Shown here one piece after another: positions 47,216 through 56,241 of a stretch of DNA of 64,000 nucleotides. The position numbers and the translations under genes were made by a program. The notes beneath the pieces are model-generated. The model worked only from the letters and a program-made list of their open reading frames with translations. It did no database searches and was not told the origin of the DNA. This stretch comes from Roseateles oligotrophus. GTDB lineage: Bacteria > Pseudomonadota > Gammaproteobacteria > Burkholderiales > Burkholderiaceae_C. How positions within the stretch are numbered: the stretch's first letter is position 1; every line of letters begins with the position of its first letter. The stretch covers positions 62,001 through 126,000 of the forward strand of contig NZ_JAJIRN010000002.1 in NCBI RefSeq assembly GCF_025717515.1, in the 5' to 3' direction.

Positions 47216-50200
47216 ATGCGCAAGACCAGTAAAACTTTGCCCGCTCCTTCGAGCCTGATGAATGCCGTGCTGCTGAGTCTGGCTGCCGGTTCAAGCTACG
47301 CGCAAGATCTGCCCGGTCAGTTGCTGTCTCCGCAATCAGTCACTCAGGCCCCATTGGCGTCAAAGGCGGCACCCAAGGGCGACCGCACTTATTTGATGTC
47401 AGCCTTCATGGCGACCTCGCAGAACACGCTCAGCCTGTTCAGCTCCGTTGACGGCATCACCTTCACCTCGTTGGGCTCCGAGGTCTACACGCCGCCCAAA
47501 GGATTGCTGCGCGACCCGTCCATCATGCGAGCCGCCGACGGGCTTTACTACATTGCTTACACGACCGATTGGTCAGGCCAGACCCTTGGCATCGCCAAGT
47601 CGGTCGATCTGCGACATTGGGACCATGTCGCCGACATCCCGGTGGCGCTACCAGGCCTCACCAATGTCTGGGCACCCGAATGGTTCAAGGACGCGGACGG
47701 CAGCATGAAGCTGATCGTCTCACTGGCGACCGGCAGCACCAAGAGCCAGTTCGCCCCCTTCGCCGCCTACTACCTGTCGCCATTGGACGCGGGCTTCACA
47801 AAGTTCGCGGCACCGGTGCCGATGCAAGGCTTGTCAAGCAACTACATCGACACCTTCGTGGTGTTGCAAAACGGCCAATACAGCGCCTTCACCAAGAACG
47901 AAACCACCAAGCTGATCGAGCTGGCGACAGCGCCCGCCTTGGCCGGCCCTTGGACTTTCACGCAGACCGGCGACTGGGCCGACTGGGGCGGGCCGGCAGA
48001 GGGGCCGTCGCTCAGCACCATCAAAGGCGCGGACGGCCGCGACGGCTGGCGCCTCTATTTCGACGACTACACCAGCAAGCGCTACTGGTACTCCGACAGC
48101 TTCGACGGCTTCAAGACCTGGACGCCAAAGATGGAGCTGGGCGGGGTGTCGGGCACGGTGCGCCACTTCACCGTGATCAGTGAAGACACCCCCGTGCTGG
48201 CCAAGGCCACTGCCCCCAAAGGCAAGCCCAAAGCCATCGCCTGGGACAAGTATTCGCTCATCATCGACGGCAAGCGCGAAATGATCTTCGCCGGCGAGTT
48301 CCACCCCTTCCGCCTGCCCTCGCCCAGCCTCTGGCGCGATGTGTTGCAGAAGATGAAGGCCTCAGGCTTGAACGCCGTGTCGATCTACTTCTCCTGGGGC
48401 TATCACTCCGCCAAGCCGGGGCATTACGACTTCACGCAAGTGCGCAATATCGAGCGCGCCATTCAAATGGCCGAGGAAGAGGGCCTTTACGTGATCGCCC
48501 GCATGGGCCCCTATGTGAACGCCGAGCTGACCGCCGGCGGCTTCCCAGGCTGGTTGCTGCGCCAGCGCGCCGAGGCCCGCACCGATGCGGCCGATTATCA
48601 AAAAGCCGCCGACGAGTGGATGACGCAGATCAACGCCATCATTGCCCGCCACCAGATCACCGATGGCGGCGGCACCGTGATCGCCTACCAACTTGAGAAC
48701 GAGCTGTTCTCGGTCCAGCCCAAAAACATCCGCCATATGCAAAATCTGGCAAACAAGGCGCGCGCCGACGGCATCACCGTGCCCTTGTTCCACAACGCCG
48801 CCTCGCGCCTGCCGGACTGGACGCCCAAGAACTCGACCGCCCCCTTCGCCAACCCCGGCCCGACCGACCTTTACGCTTTTGATGGCTATCCGGGCGGGGT
48901 CTGCGGCGTCGACACTCAGCCGGGCAAGCCCTCGGCCGCGCCCGATTGGGGCATTTACGGCACCAACGTGCCGAGGGTCGGCTCGTTGGCCTCGCCGGGC
49001 ACGCCGGGGTTCGTGGCCGAAATCGGTGCGGGCTGGTTCGACTATTGGGGCTCTAACGGCACTTACGAGTGCACCGCTCAACGCCAAGGCCCGGGCTATC
49101 AGCGGGTGTTCTACGGCACGAGTCTGATCAATTCGCTGACGATACATTCCATCTACATGGCCTTCGGTGGCACCACCTGGGGCTGGCAGCCCGGCCCTAT
49201 CGTTTACACCTCGTACGACTACGGCGCGCCGATCAACGAGGCCCGGGTGATGCGCGACAAGGCCTATGTGCTCAAGCAGATGGGCAGCATGGTGCAGGCC
49301 GCCACACCGGTGCTGGCACAGATGGACAAGGGCGTGCCGATTGCCCCAAGTAACGCCAAAATCAAGCTGTATCACAACCTCAACAAGGCGCTGGGAACGC
49401 ATGTGGTGTTTGCGGTGCAAAACCCGTCCAGCAACACCGGCACCGAGGCCTTTGCCTTCCCGCTGCAGACCCGTGACGGCAGCTACAGCGTGCCGCAGGC
49501 CGGCCGCCTGCAACTGTCGGGTCAGGACGCCAAGATGCTGCTGGCCTCCTACACGATGGAGCGCCAACACCTGGTCTATTCGACCTCGGAGCTGCAGACC
49601 CATCTGCAGCAAGGCGCCCGCGATATCGCCCTGCTCTACGGCCGCTCCGGTGAGGACGGCGAAACCGTGCTGCGCTTCGCAAGCAAACCCCAAGTCGAAG
49701 TGCTGGCCGGCAAGGCCGACATCAAGTTCGACGCCAAGACCGGCGATCTGCGCCTGAACTATGTTCACCAAGGCCTGACCGAGTTGCGCATCAGCGGTGG
49801 CGGCCGACCGGCCCTGACCCTGCTGCTGGCCGATGAGAAGACCGGCTGGCAGTTCTGGCGCCTGGCAACGGCCCAAGGCCCGGTGCTGGCGCTAAGCCCG
49901 GCCCTGCTGCGCAGCGCCAGCATCGACAAACAGCAAACACTGAATCTGAGCGGCGACAGCACGACCGAGAGCGGCCTGCGCGTCTGGGCACCTGCGAGCG
50001 TCAAGCAGCTCAGCTTCAATGGCGAAGCATTGGCCACCAGCCGTCAACACGAGAGCCTGCTCAGTGGTCAGAAAGCCTTGAAAGGTCCCGATGCTGTCAA
50101 GCTGACCGACCTGATGGCGCTAAGCTGGGCGCGCCGCTTCGACTCCTTGGAGGCCGACCCGAAGTTCGACGACAGCGGCTGGCGCAAGACCGACGCCAAT

Positions 50201-51151
50201 GGCTCAGCCGCCCATGTCTACACCGCCTCCGACAAGGGGCAACCGGTGCTGTCGATGAGCGAGTACGGCTTCCACCACGGCGATGTCTGGTACCGGGGGC
50301 GCTTCAACACCAGCGACCTGAAAGCCAACAAGCTGGAGCTGTTCTTCGGCGGCGGCGGCGCCGGCCTGATACAGGTGTGGCTGGACGGCATCTTCATCGG
50401 CCAACAGGATCACGACACCGGCCGACCCTTCCCTGAGACCACCGACAGTTTCAGAAAGACGCTGACTGGTTTGACGGCCGGCGAGCATGTGCTGTCGGTA
50501 CTGGTGCGCAATAACTCGCACAACTGGGATCTGTTTGCCGACGATGTGCACAAGGAGGCGCGCGGCCTGATCTCGGCCTCGCTCAGCAGCGCCGGCGGTG
50601 CTCGTTTCGCCACGCCGATCAGCTGGAAGATCCAGGGCAACAAGGGCGGCGAAGACATCGCCGACCTGGTGCGCGGGCCGATGAACAACGGCGGCCTGTA
50701 TGGCGAGCGCATGGGCTGGTATCTGCCGGGCCAAGGTGCCCAATTCAAGAGCGGCTGGGACAGCGTCGCAGCGAGCGCCGCCCCGCCCGCTGCCGGCACG
50801 TACTGGCTGCGCAGCAACTTCAAGCTCGACTTGCCCACCGGCCATGATGTGCAGCTGGGCTTGGCCTTTGGCGACACCAGCCGGCCGCGCTCGGAGGCCG
50901 AGAACCGCGCGCTGATCTTCGTCAACGGCTGGCATATGGGTCAGTTCATCTCGCACATCGGCCCGCAACGCGTCTTCGTGATCCCGCCCGGCATCTTGAA
51001 CCCTAACGAAGAAAACACGCTGACCCTGGCAATCACCACCGACGGGCGCGCCGAGAACGCCTTGGAGCCCATCAAGCTGGTAAATCTGCACACCGCGCGG
51101 GGCGGCGTGAAGCTGGAAGCCGTGCCTCAGCCCACGCAGCTGCAGCGCTAA
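47216..51151 (+). CDS. GH43-like / GH35 fusion glycosidase (beta-galactosidase)
   Basis: The 1311-residue exported enzyme has an N-terminal signal (MNAVLLSLAAGSSYA). A five-bladed-propeller GH43-like domain spans about 55-330: Asp100 in LLRDPSIM, NVWAPEWF, and Glu262 in AEGPSL. A GH35 domain begins near residue 343: acid/base in the ENE motif at 494-496 (AYQLENELF) and nucleophile Glu602 in FVAEIGAGWFDYWG. Beta-sandwich domains follow, with galactose-binding-like modules near 1000-1250. It would strip galactose, and possibly arabinose, from pectin side chains. The GH43+GH35 combination is unusual. Confidence 0.85.
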   Translation: MRKTSKTLPAPSSLMNAVLLSLAAGSSYAQDLPGQLLSPQSVTQAPLASKAAPKGDRTYLMSAFMATSQNTLSLFSSVDGITFTSLGSEVYTPPKGLLRDPSIMRAADGLYYIAYTTDWSGQTLGIAKSVDLRHWDHVADIPVALPGLTNVWAPEWFKDADGSMKLIVSLATGSTKSQFAPFAAYYLSPLDAGFTKFAAPVPMQGLSSNYIDTFVVLQNGQYSAFTKNETTKLIELATAPALAGPWTFTQTGDWADWGGPAEGPSLSTIKGADGRDGWRLYFDDYTSKRYWYSDSFDGFKTWTPKMELGGVSGTVRHFTVISEDTPVLAKATAPKGKPKAIAWDKYSLIIDGKREMIFAGEFHPFRLPSPSLWRDVLQKMKASGLNAVSIYFSWGYHSAKPGHYDFTQVRNIERAIQMAEEEGLYVIARMGPYVNAELTAGGFPGWLLRQRAEARTDAADYQKAADEWMTQINAIIARHQITDGGGTVIAYQLENELFSVQPKNIRHMQNLANKARADGITVPLFHNAASRLPDWTPKNSTAPFANPGPTDLYAFDGYPGGVCGVDTQPGKPSAAPDWGIYGTNVPRVGSLASPGTPGFVAEIGAGWFDYWGSNGTYECTAQRQGPGYQRVFYGTSLINSLTIHSIYMAFGGTTWGWQPGPIVYTSYDYGAPINEARVMRDKAYVLKQMGSMVQAATPVLAQMDKGVPIAPSNAKIKLYHNLNKALGTHVVFAVQNPSSNTGTEAFAFPLQTRDGSYSVPQAGRLQLSGQDAKMLLASYTMERQHLVYSTSELQTHLQQGARDIALLYGRSGEDGETVLRFASKPQVEVLAGKADIKFDAKTGDLRLNYVHQGLTELRISGGGRPALTLLLADEKTGWQFWRLATAQGPVLALSPALLRSASIDKQQTLNLSGDSTTESGLRVWAPASVKQLSFNGEALATSRQHESLLSGQKALKGPDAVKLTDLMALSWARRFDSLEADPKFDDSGWRKTDANGSAAHVYTASDKGQPVLSMSEYGFHHGDVWYRGRFNTSDLKANKLELFFGGGGAGLIQVWLDGIFIGQQDHDTGRPFPETTDSFRKTLTGLTAGEHVLSVLVRNNSHNWDLFADDVHKEARGLISASLSSAGGARFATPISWKIQGNKGGEDIADLVRGPMNNGGLYGERMGWYLPGQGAQFKSGWDSVAASAAPPAAGTYWLRSNFKLDLPTGHDVQLGLAFGDTSRPRSEAENRALIFVNGWHMGQFISHIGPQRVFVIPPGILNPNEENTLTLAITTDGRAENALEPIKLVNLHTARGGVKLEAVPQPTQLQR

Positions 51152-51242
51152 GAGCGCTAAGTTCTCGCCCATGTTGCCGCCGGGCTGCTTGCAATTTGGC
51201 AAGCGAGGCAAACACGTTGACCCCATCATTTGACCAAGCACC

Positions 51243-52406
51243 ATGAGCAATCAGATCCTCCAACCCACGGACTCCTCGCTGATCCACCCGCTGTTGGCGC
51301 ACCACGCCGCCGGGCTCGGCGCCGACCGCGCCGACTATCAAGACGCGATCGAGCGTCTGATCCACAACCTGATCAATATCAGCGACCCGGAAGGCAAGTT
51401 CCTCTTGCGTCTGGACGACGGCCGCGTCATCGACACCAAGAGCTGGCACGGCTTTGAGTGGACCCAGGGCGTGGGCCTGTACGGCATCTACAAGGTCTGG
51501 GAAATGACCGGCGATGCCAAGGCCTGGGACATCATGAGCGACTGGTTCGAGGCCCGCTTCAAGGAGGGCATGCCCTCGCGCAATATCAACACGGTCGCAC
51601 CCTTTCTGACTCTGGCCTATCTGTTCGAGCGCAATGGCAATCGCAGCTACCTGCCCTATCTGGAGAGCTGGGGCGAGTGGGTCTATAGCGGCCTGCCGCG
51701 CACCGAAGAAGGCGGCTTCCAGCACATCGTCTACAACAGCGTCAACCACCAGCAACTGTGGGACGACACCCTGATGATGTCGGTGCTGCCGCTGGCCAAG
51801 ATCGGCTTGCTGCTGAACAAGCCGCATTACGTCGAGGAGGCCAAGCGCCAGTTCCTGGTCCACATCAAATACCTGGCCGACGTGAAGACCGGTCTGTGGT
51901 TCCATGGTTGGACCTTTGACGGGCGACACAACTTCGCCAACGCCTTGTGGGCGCGCGGCAATTCCTGGGTCACCATCGTGATCCCCGAGTTCCTGGAGCT
52001 GCTGAATCTACCCAAGGACGACGCGCTGCGCATGTTCTTGGTCAGCACCTTGGAGGCGCAGGTCAAGGCCCTGGCCAAGCATCAGGCACCGTCCGGCCTG
52101 TGGCGCACCATACTCGACGACGAAACCTCGTACGAAGAAGCGGCGGCCTCGGCCGGCTTCGCCTACGGCATCCTGAAGGCGACGCGCCTGGGCTATCTGC
52201 CCAAGGACTTTGAAGCGATGGGCATAAGTGCGGCCAAGGCGGTGCGCGCGCACATCAATGCCGAGGGCGAACTGACGCAGGTGTCCTTCGGCACACCCGT
52301 GTTCAACAGCATCCAGGAATACAAGGACATCCCGCTGACCTCGATGCCCTTCGGCCAAGCGATGGCGCTGCTGGCTTTAGGCGAATTCATGCGTCGATTT
52401 ATCTGA
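51243..52406 (+). CDS. GH105 unsaturated rhamnogalacturonyl/glucuronyl hydrolase
   Basis: 387 residues, (alpha/alpha)6 type, no signal peptide, so cytoplasmic. Motifs WHGFEWTQGVGLYGIYKVWE, NHQQLWDDTLMM (catalytic Asp at 174/175) and GWTFDGRHNFANALWARGNS, then WVTI, are those of YteR-like GH105. It removes the 4,5-unsaturated uronate left by pectin lyases after uptake. With the following transporter gene it forms a classic import-and-cleave pair for rhamnogalacturonan disaccharides. Confidence 0.9.
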   Translation: MSNQILQPTDSSLIHPLLAHHAAGLGADRADYQDAIERLIHNLINISDPEGKFLLRLDDGRVIDTKSWHGFEWTQGVGLYGIYKVWEMTGDAKAWDIMSDWFEARFKEGMPSRNINTVAPFLTLAYLFERNGNRSYLPYLESWGEWVYSGLPRTEEGGFQHIVYNSVNHQQLWDDTLMMSVLPLAKIGLLLNKPHYVEEAKRQFLVHIKYLADVKTGLWFHGWTFDGRHNFANALWARGNSWVTIVIPEFLELLNLPKDDALRMFLVSTLEAQVKALAKHQAPSGLWRTILDDETSYEEAAASAGFAYGILKATRLGYLPKDFEAMGISAAKAVRAHINAEGELTQVSFGTPVFNSIQEYKDIPLTSMPFGQAMALLALGEFMRRFI

Positions 52407-52527
52407 TTTTCTACTGCGCGGCCGCCATGCGTCGTTGGCCGGATGCTCGCAATCCTCACGTACAGGAAGTACGTTCCGGTTGCTGCGCTCCGTCTGCCTA
52501 GCCTGACAGCCGCTCGCTACGAAAATC
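52405..52527. repeat. Large imperfect inverted-repeat element (REP/MITE-like)
   Basis: Outer arms GATTTTC...GCGCGGC (from 52405) and GCCGCTCGC...GAAAATC (to 52527) are complementary, with an inner perfect hairpin ACGTAC-AGGAA-GTACGT at 52458-52474. It starts on the last bases of the GH105 gene and fills the gap before the transporter gene. Likely a dispersed non-coding element; copy number elsewhere unknown. Confidence 0.55.
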
Positions 52528-52582
52528 CCGCCTGCCTGGCTGAAAACAGGTGTCAAGCAAAGAGAACATAACGAGACAAACC

Positions 52583-54187
52583 ATGGCCTCCATCCAAAAC
52601 AAGAACGGTGCGATGCGCACGCCCACCTGGATCAACTACTGGGGCTGGGGCTCGGGCGACATGTTGGGCGCCGGCGCGCAAGCCGTCATCACCGGCTGGT
52701 TGTTCTATTTCCTGACCGCATTTGGCGGCCTGAGCGCCGCCGAGGCCGGTCTGGTCATCGGCCTCCCGCGCCTGATCGAGGCCATCACCTGCCCCTTGAT
52801 CGGCTATATCTCTGACAATCTGCGCCACACCTGGATAGGCCGGCGCATCGGTCGGCGCAAGATCTTTTTGCTGATCGTGCTGCCCTTGCTGCCCAGCTTC
52901 GCGCTGCTCTTCCGCGCCGGTGAAACCTTCTACTATTACTTGGCCGTCTTCATCTTCTTCGAGCTGCTCTACACGATGTTCCTGATCCCCTGGGAAACGC
53001 TGGCGGCCGAGATGAGCAAGGAATACAAGGTCAAAGCCAAATTCGCCGGTGCCCGCATGATCGTGGCGCAGAGCTCGGCCATCCTGGCCTCCTACTTGCC
53101 GACCTTGCTCATCAATAACTTCGGCGGCAAGGACTCGCCCGAGACCTTTTTCTGGATGGCGGCGATCTTCGGCCTGATCTTCTCGGCCGTGGTGATGATC
53201 GTGCTGCTGACGAGCTGGGAGCGCCCCTATGCCGAGAGCGAGCGCGGCGTCCAGTCCCAGGTCTTCAAATCCAATGTGATGTGGATGATCCCGGTCAAGA
53301 TGTTCGTCGACTTGTTCTCGACGCTGAAGATTCGCGCCTTTCGCCAGCACCTGAGCCTCTATCTGGGCGGCTATATCTCGCAGGATATTTTCAGCACGGC
53401 CTTCCCGATCTTTGTCGCCACCGTGCTGATGGGCAGCACCCTGGTGATCTCGCAGTTGATGACCACGATGTATATCGCCCAGCTGATCTCGGTGATGGTC
53501 GCCATTAATATCGTCATCCGCACCGGGCCGGTCCTGGCCTACCGCGTGGCGATCGGTTTTTTCAGTGCCGCCCTGCTGGTCTATCTGGCCTTCTACTTGC
53601 TGCGCCCAACCGGTTTTGATACCGGCCTGCAGGCCCTGGGCAGCAATATCTTCAGCGGCTTCGGGCCCGGTGCCGCCGAGCCGGTGCTGTTGTTCTGGCT
53701 GTTTGTGCCCATCATCCTGGCGGGCTTGGGCCGGGGCACCCTGAACTTCGTGCCCTGGTCGGTCTACAACTACCTGCCCGATATCGATGAGGCCGTCACC
53801 GGCGAGCGTCGCGAAGGCATTTTTGCCGGCGTGATGACGCTGGTGCGAAAGCTGGCGCAGTCGCTCGCTATCATGGCCACCGGCTGGATCATCGGCTGGG
53901 GCGGCTATGTCTCGCCCAAGTCGCGGCCCGGCGAGGTGATCGTGCAGACACCCGAGGCGATCCAGACGATCGCGCTGCTGCTGGTCATCGGCCCCATCGT
54001 CGTGATGCTGCTGGGCATGGTTGCCGCCTGGTCCTTCCGCCTGAACGCGCGCACCCATGCGGTGCTGGTGCATGAGGTCGAGCGGTTGCGGGCTGGCGCC
54101 CGCACGGCCGAGTCCGAGGCCAATCGCCAGATCGTCGAGGACCTGACCGGCTGGCGCTACGCCACGCTGTGGGGTCGCGGTCGCTAG
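52583..54187 (+). CDS. GPH-family sugar (oligogalacturonide/rhamnogalacturonide-type) MFS transporter
   Basis: 534 residues with about 12 membrane spans. Early motif WINYWGWGSGDMLGAGAQ and the glycoside-pentoside-hexuronide signature region around residue 70-90 (DNLRHTWIGRRIGRRKIFLL). A conserved second-half segment is LVRKLAQSLAIMATGWIIGW. ATG 52583 follows the IR element; a start 11 codons earlier is possible but weaker. Probably imports unsaturated disaccharides for the GH105 enzyme. Confidence 0.85.
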   Translation: MASIQNKNGAMRTPTWINYWGWGSGDMLGAGAQAVITGWLFYFLTAFGGLSAAEAGLVIGLPRLIEAITCPLIGYISDNLRHTWIGRRIGRRKIFLLIVLPLLPSFALLFRAGETFYYYLAVFIFFELLYTMFLIPWETLAAEMSKEYKVKAKFAGARMIVAQSSAILASYLPTLLINNFGGKDSPETFFWMAAIFGLIFSAVVMIVLLTSWERPYAESERGVQSQVFKSNVMWMIPVKMFVDLFSTLKIRAFRQHLSLYLGGYISQDIFSTAFPIFVATVLMGSTLVISQLMTTMYIAQLISVMVAINIVIRTGPVLAYRVAIGFFSAALLVYLAFYLLRPTGFDTGLQALGSNIFSGFGPGAAEPVLLFWLFVPIILAGLGRGTLNFVPWSVYNYLPDIDEAVTGERREGIFAGVMTLVRKLAQSLAIMATGWIIGWGGYVSPKSRPGEVIVQTPEAIQTIALLLVIGPIVVMLLGMVAAWSFRLNARTHAVLVHEVERLRAGARTAESEANRQIVEDLTGWRYATLWGRGR

Positions 54188-54205
54188 ATTTAATCGGGTA
54201 CTCCC

Positions 54206-54953
54206 ATGTCCGATTTCACGCGCCGCGCTTTCTTCAAGACCGGCTCGGCGCCGGTTCTGCCGCTGGCCAGCCTAGCAGTCAACGCCGCAACCACATCCCC
54301 GCCGGCCAAGCTCAAGCCGCCCACTGATCCGCTGAGCTTGCGCTGGCTGGACGACCAAGCGCCGGCCTTGTCGCTGGGTCAGACCAAGATCTATGGCCTC
54401 CATGCCAGCAAAGGTCGCCATTGGCTGCCCTTCAGCGTGCGCCCGTATTTCTATGCCGGCGCCGAGTCGGTGCGCGTCAGGCACACCTTCATCTTCGACG
54501 GTGACGAGCACAAAGACTTTTTGCGCGGCATCGGCCTGCGTTTGAAGGTGCCGCTGCGCGATCCGCCGCATGACCGCCATGTGCGCTTTGCCGGTAAGGA
54601 CGGGGGCCTGTGGGCGGAGGGCGTGCGCAACTTGACCGGCCTGCGCCGTGACCCCGGTGCGGCGGTGCGCGCCGCCCAATTGGCCGGCCTGGCCTGCCCG
54701 CCACTGGCCGAGTTCGGCGCCCAGGTGCGCCAACATCTTGAGCGCATCCCGGCCTGGGGTGACTACACGCTCAGCCAACTGGCGGCCGACGCCTTCCAGA
54801 TTCGCAAACGCACCAAAGCCGGACATGGATGGATACCGGCCGCCTGGGGCCACCGTGCGCCGGGCACCGGCTATATCGGCGGCGCCACGGTCGGCGTGGG
54901 GCTTGGCCGCGACTCAGAACCTGGCCTTGACCGCCAAGCACTTGCCCGAATGA
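54206..54953 (+). pseudogene. Decayed PL26-like rhamnogalacturonan exolyase
   Basis: The N-terminal Tat signal (FTRRAFFKTG) and two islands of sequence resemble PL26/RGLX-type exolyases (RPYFYAGAESVRVRHTFIFD, DRHVRFAGKDGGLWAEGVRN, then IRKRTKAGHGWIPA). Most of a protein usually about 900 residues is missing. Homology jumps at LSLGQT/KIYGL and again after YIGGATVGVGLG. At the second break the frame shifts by one: the alternative frame ends NLALTAKHLPE-stop, with TGA at 54951-54953 overlapping the next gene's ATG. Two internal deletions therefore left a broken lyase that now reads through into the esterase. Confidence 0.65.
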
Positions 54954-56227
54954 AGCGGCTCATCACCCCCCTGATGCTCTGCGCCGGCCTGCTCTGCGGC
55001 GCTGCCGTGCAAGCAGCCGATACCTACAAGATCATCTTTGGCGGCCCGCCCGAGGACGTCAGTCGCGCGCGCGAGTCATACAGCCGCGAGCACGGCTATG
55101 GCTTCGAACCCGGCGCCGAGCTCATGGAGAGCCCACAGGGCCTAGGCAGCAGCGGAAAGCCCTTTTTCTTTTCGGCCGACTTGCCCGAGGGCAACTACCG
55201 CGTCAGCCTCGACTTCGGCGGCCCGGCGGCCAGCGCCAGCACGGTGCGGGCCGAGCTGCGCCGCTTGATGCTGGAGGACGCTGCGAACCCGACAGGCGGC
55301 GTGCGCAGCTTCACCGTCAATGTACGCACGCCCATGATCCCCGCATCGGACGGCATCAAAGCCGGCCGCGTCCAGCTGAAGGCTCCTCGCGAAACCATCG
55401 AGGAGGCTTGGGCCTGGGACGCCAAGCTGACGCTGGAGTTCAGCGGCAACACGACCGGTCTGCGCTCGATTTCCATCACGCCGGTCAAGGTGCCCACGCT
55501 GTTCTTGCTCGGTGACTCGACCGTCGCCGACCAGTCTCAGGAGCCCTACGCCAGCTGGGGTCAGATGTTGCCTCGCTTTTTCAAGCCCGGCGTCGCGGTG
55601 GCCAACCATGCCGAGTCAGGCGAGACCTTGCGCGACTCGCTGGCCCGGCGCCGGCTCGACAAAATCGCTTCCGCGCTGCAAGCCGGCGACACCGTACTGC
55701 TGCAATTCGGTCATAACGACCAGAAACAAATCAAGGCCGGCAGTGGTGACACCGCCAGCTACAGCGCCGAGCTGAAGCAGCATGTGCTGGCCGTGCGTGC
55801 ACGCGGCGGCGTGGCAGTGATCGTCTCGCCAATGGAGCGACGCGGCTTCGACGCACAGGGTCAGGTCTTGCCCAGCCTGCTCGCCTATGCGGACGCGGCT
55901 GCCCGAGTTGCCACCGAGCTGGACGCGCCCTTCATCGATCTGAACGCGCAGAGCAAGGTTTTCTACGCGGCGCTGGGCCCAGAGCGCAGCAAGCTGGCCT
56001 TTGCCCAGCCCGAGCCCGGCAAGGTCGACAACACCCATCACAACAACTACGGTAGCTACCAGCTCGCCCGCCTGATCGTTCAGGGCCTGCGTCAGGCCGG
56101 GCTGGCGGTGGCAAGAGAGATCGCCGACGACTTCGCAGTGCTGGACCCGGCCCGGCCGGACGCGCCAGAAAACTTCCAGCTGGCCGCCAGCCCCAAGGTC
56201 ACTCACCAGCGGCCGCTGGGGGACTGA
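54950..56227 (+). CDS. Rhamnogalacturonan acetylesterase-type SGNH hydrolase (CE12-like)
   Basis: About 425 residues from ATG 54950, which starts a clean signal peptide (MKRLITPLMLCAGLLCGAAV, then QAA). A beta-sandwich of about 150 residues precedes the SGNH domain: Ser190 in LLGDSTVADQ, Gly in ANHAESGETLRD, Asn in LQFGHNDQK, and Asp/His in the DNTHHNNYGSYQLARL block. It would remove acetyl groups from galacturonate of RG-I. The ORF is also in frame with the lyase remnant upstream, making a 673-codon fusion; the internal ATG with its own signal peptide is favoured. Confidence 0.8.
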   Translation: MKRLITPLMLCAGLLCGAAVQAADTYKIIFGGPPEDVSRARESYSREHGYGFEPGAELMESPQGLGSSGKPFFFSADLPEGNYRVSLDFGGPAASASTVRAELRRLMLEDAANPTGGVRSFTVNVRTPMIPASDGIKAGRVQLKAPRETIEEAWAWDAKLTLEFSGNTTGLRSISITPVKVPTLFLLGDSTVADQSQEPYASWGQMLPRFFKPGVAVANHAESGETLRDSLARRRLDKIASALQAGDTVLLQFGHNDQKQIKAGSGDTASYSAELKQHVLAVRARGGVAVIVSPMERRGFDAQGQVLPSLLAYADAAARVATELDAPFIDLNAQSKVFYAALGPERSKLAFAQPEPGKVDNTHHNNYGSYQLARLIVQGLRQAGLAVAREIADDFAVLDPARPDAPENFQLAASPKVTHQRPLGD

Positions 56228-56241
56228 CAAGCAAAATCAAT

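Noticed and set aside
48362-49876. 504-codon minus-strand open frame inside the GH43-GH35 gene
   Set aside because: Lies wholly opposite conserved GH35 catalytic sequence; composition is that of a shadow frame.
52553-54073. 506-codon minus-strand frame opposite the transporter
   Set aside because: Asp/His/Gln-rich without hydrophobic order; it mirrors the membrane protein on the other strand.
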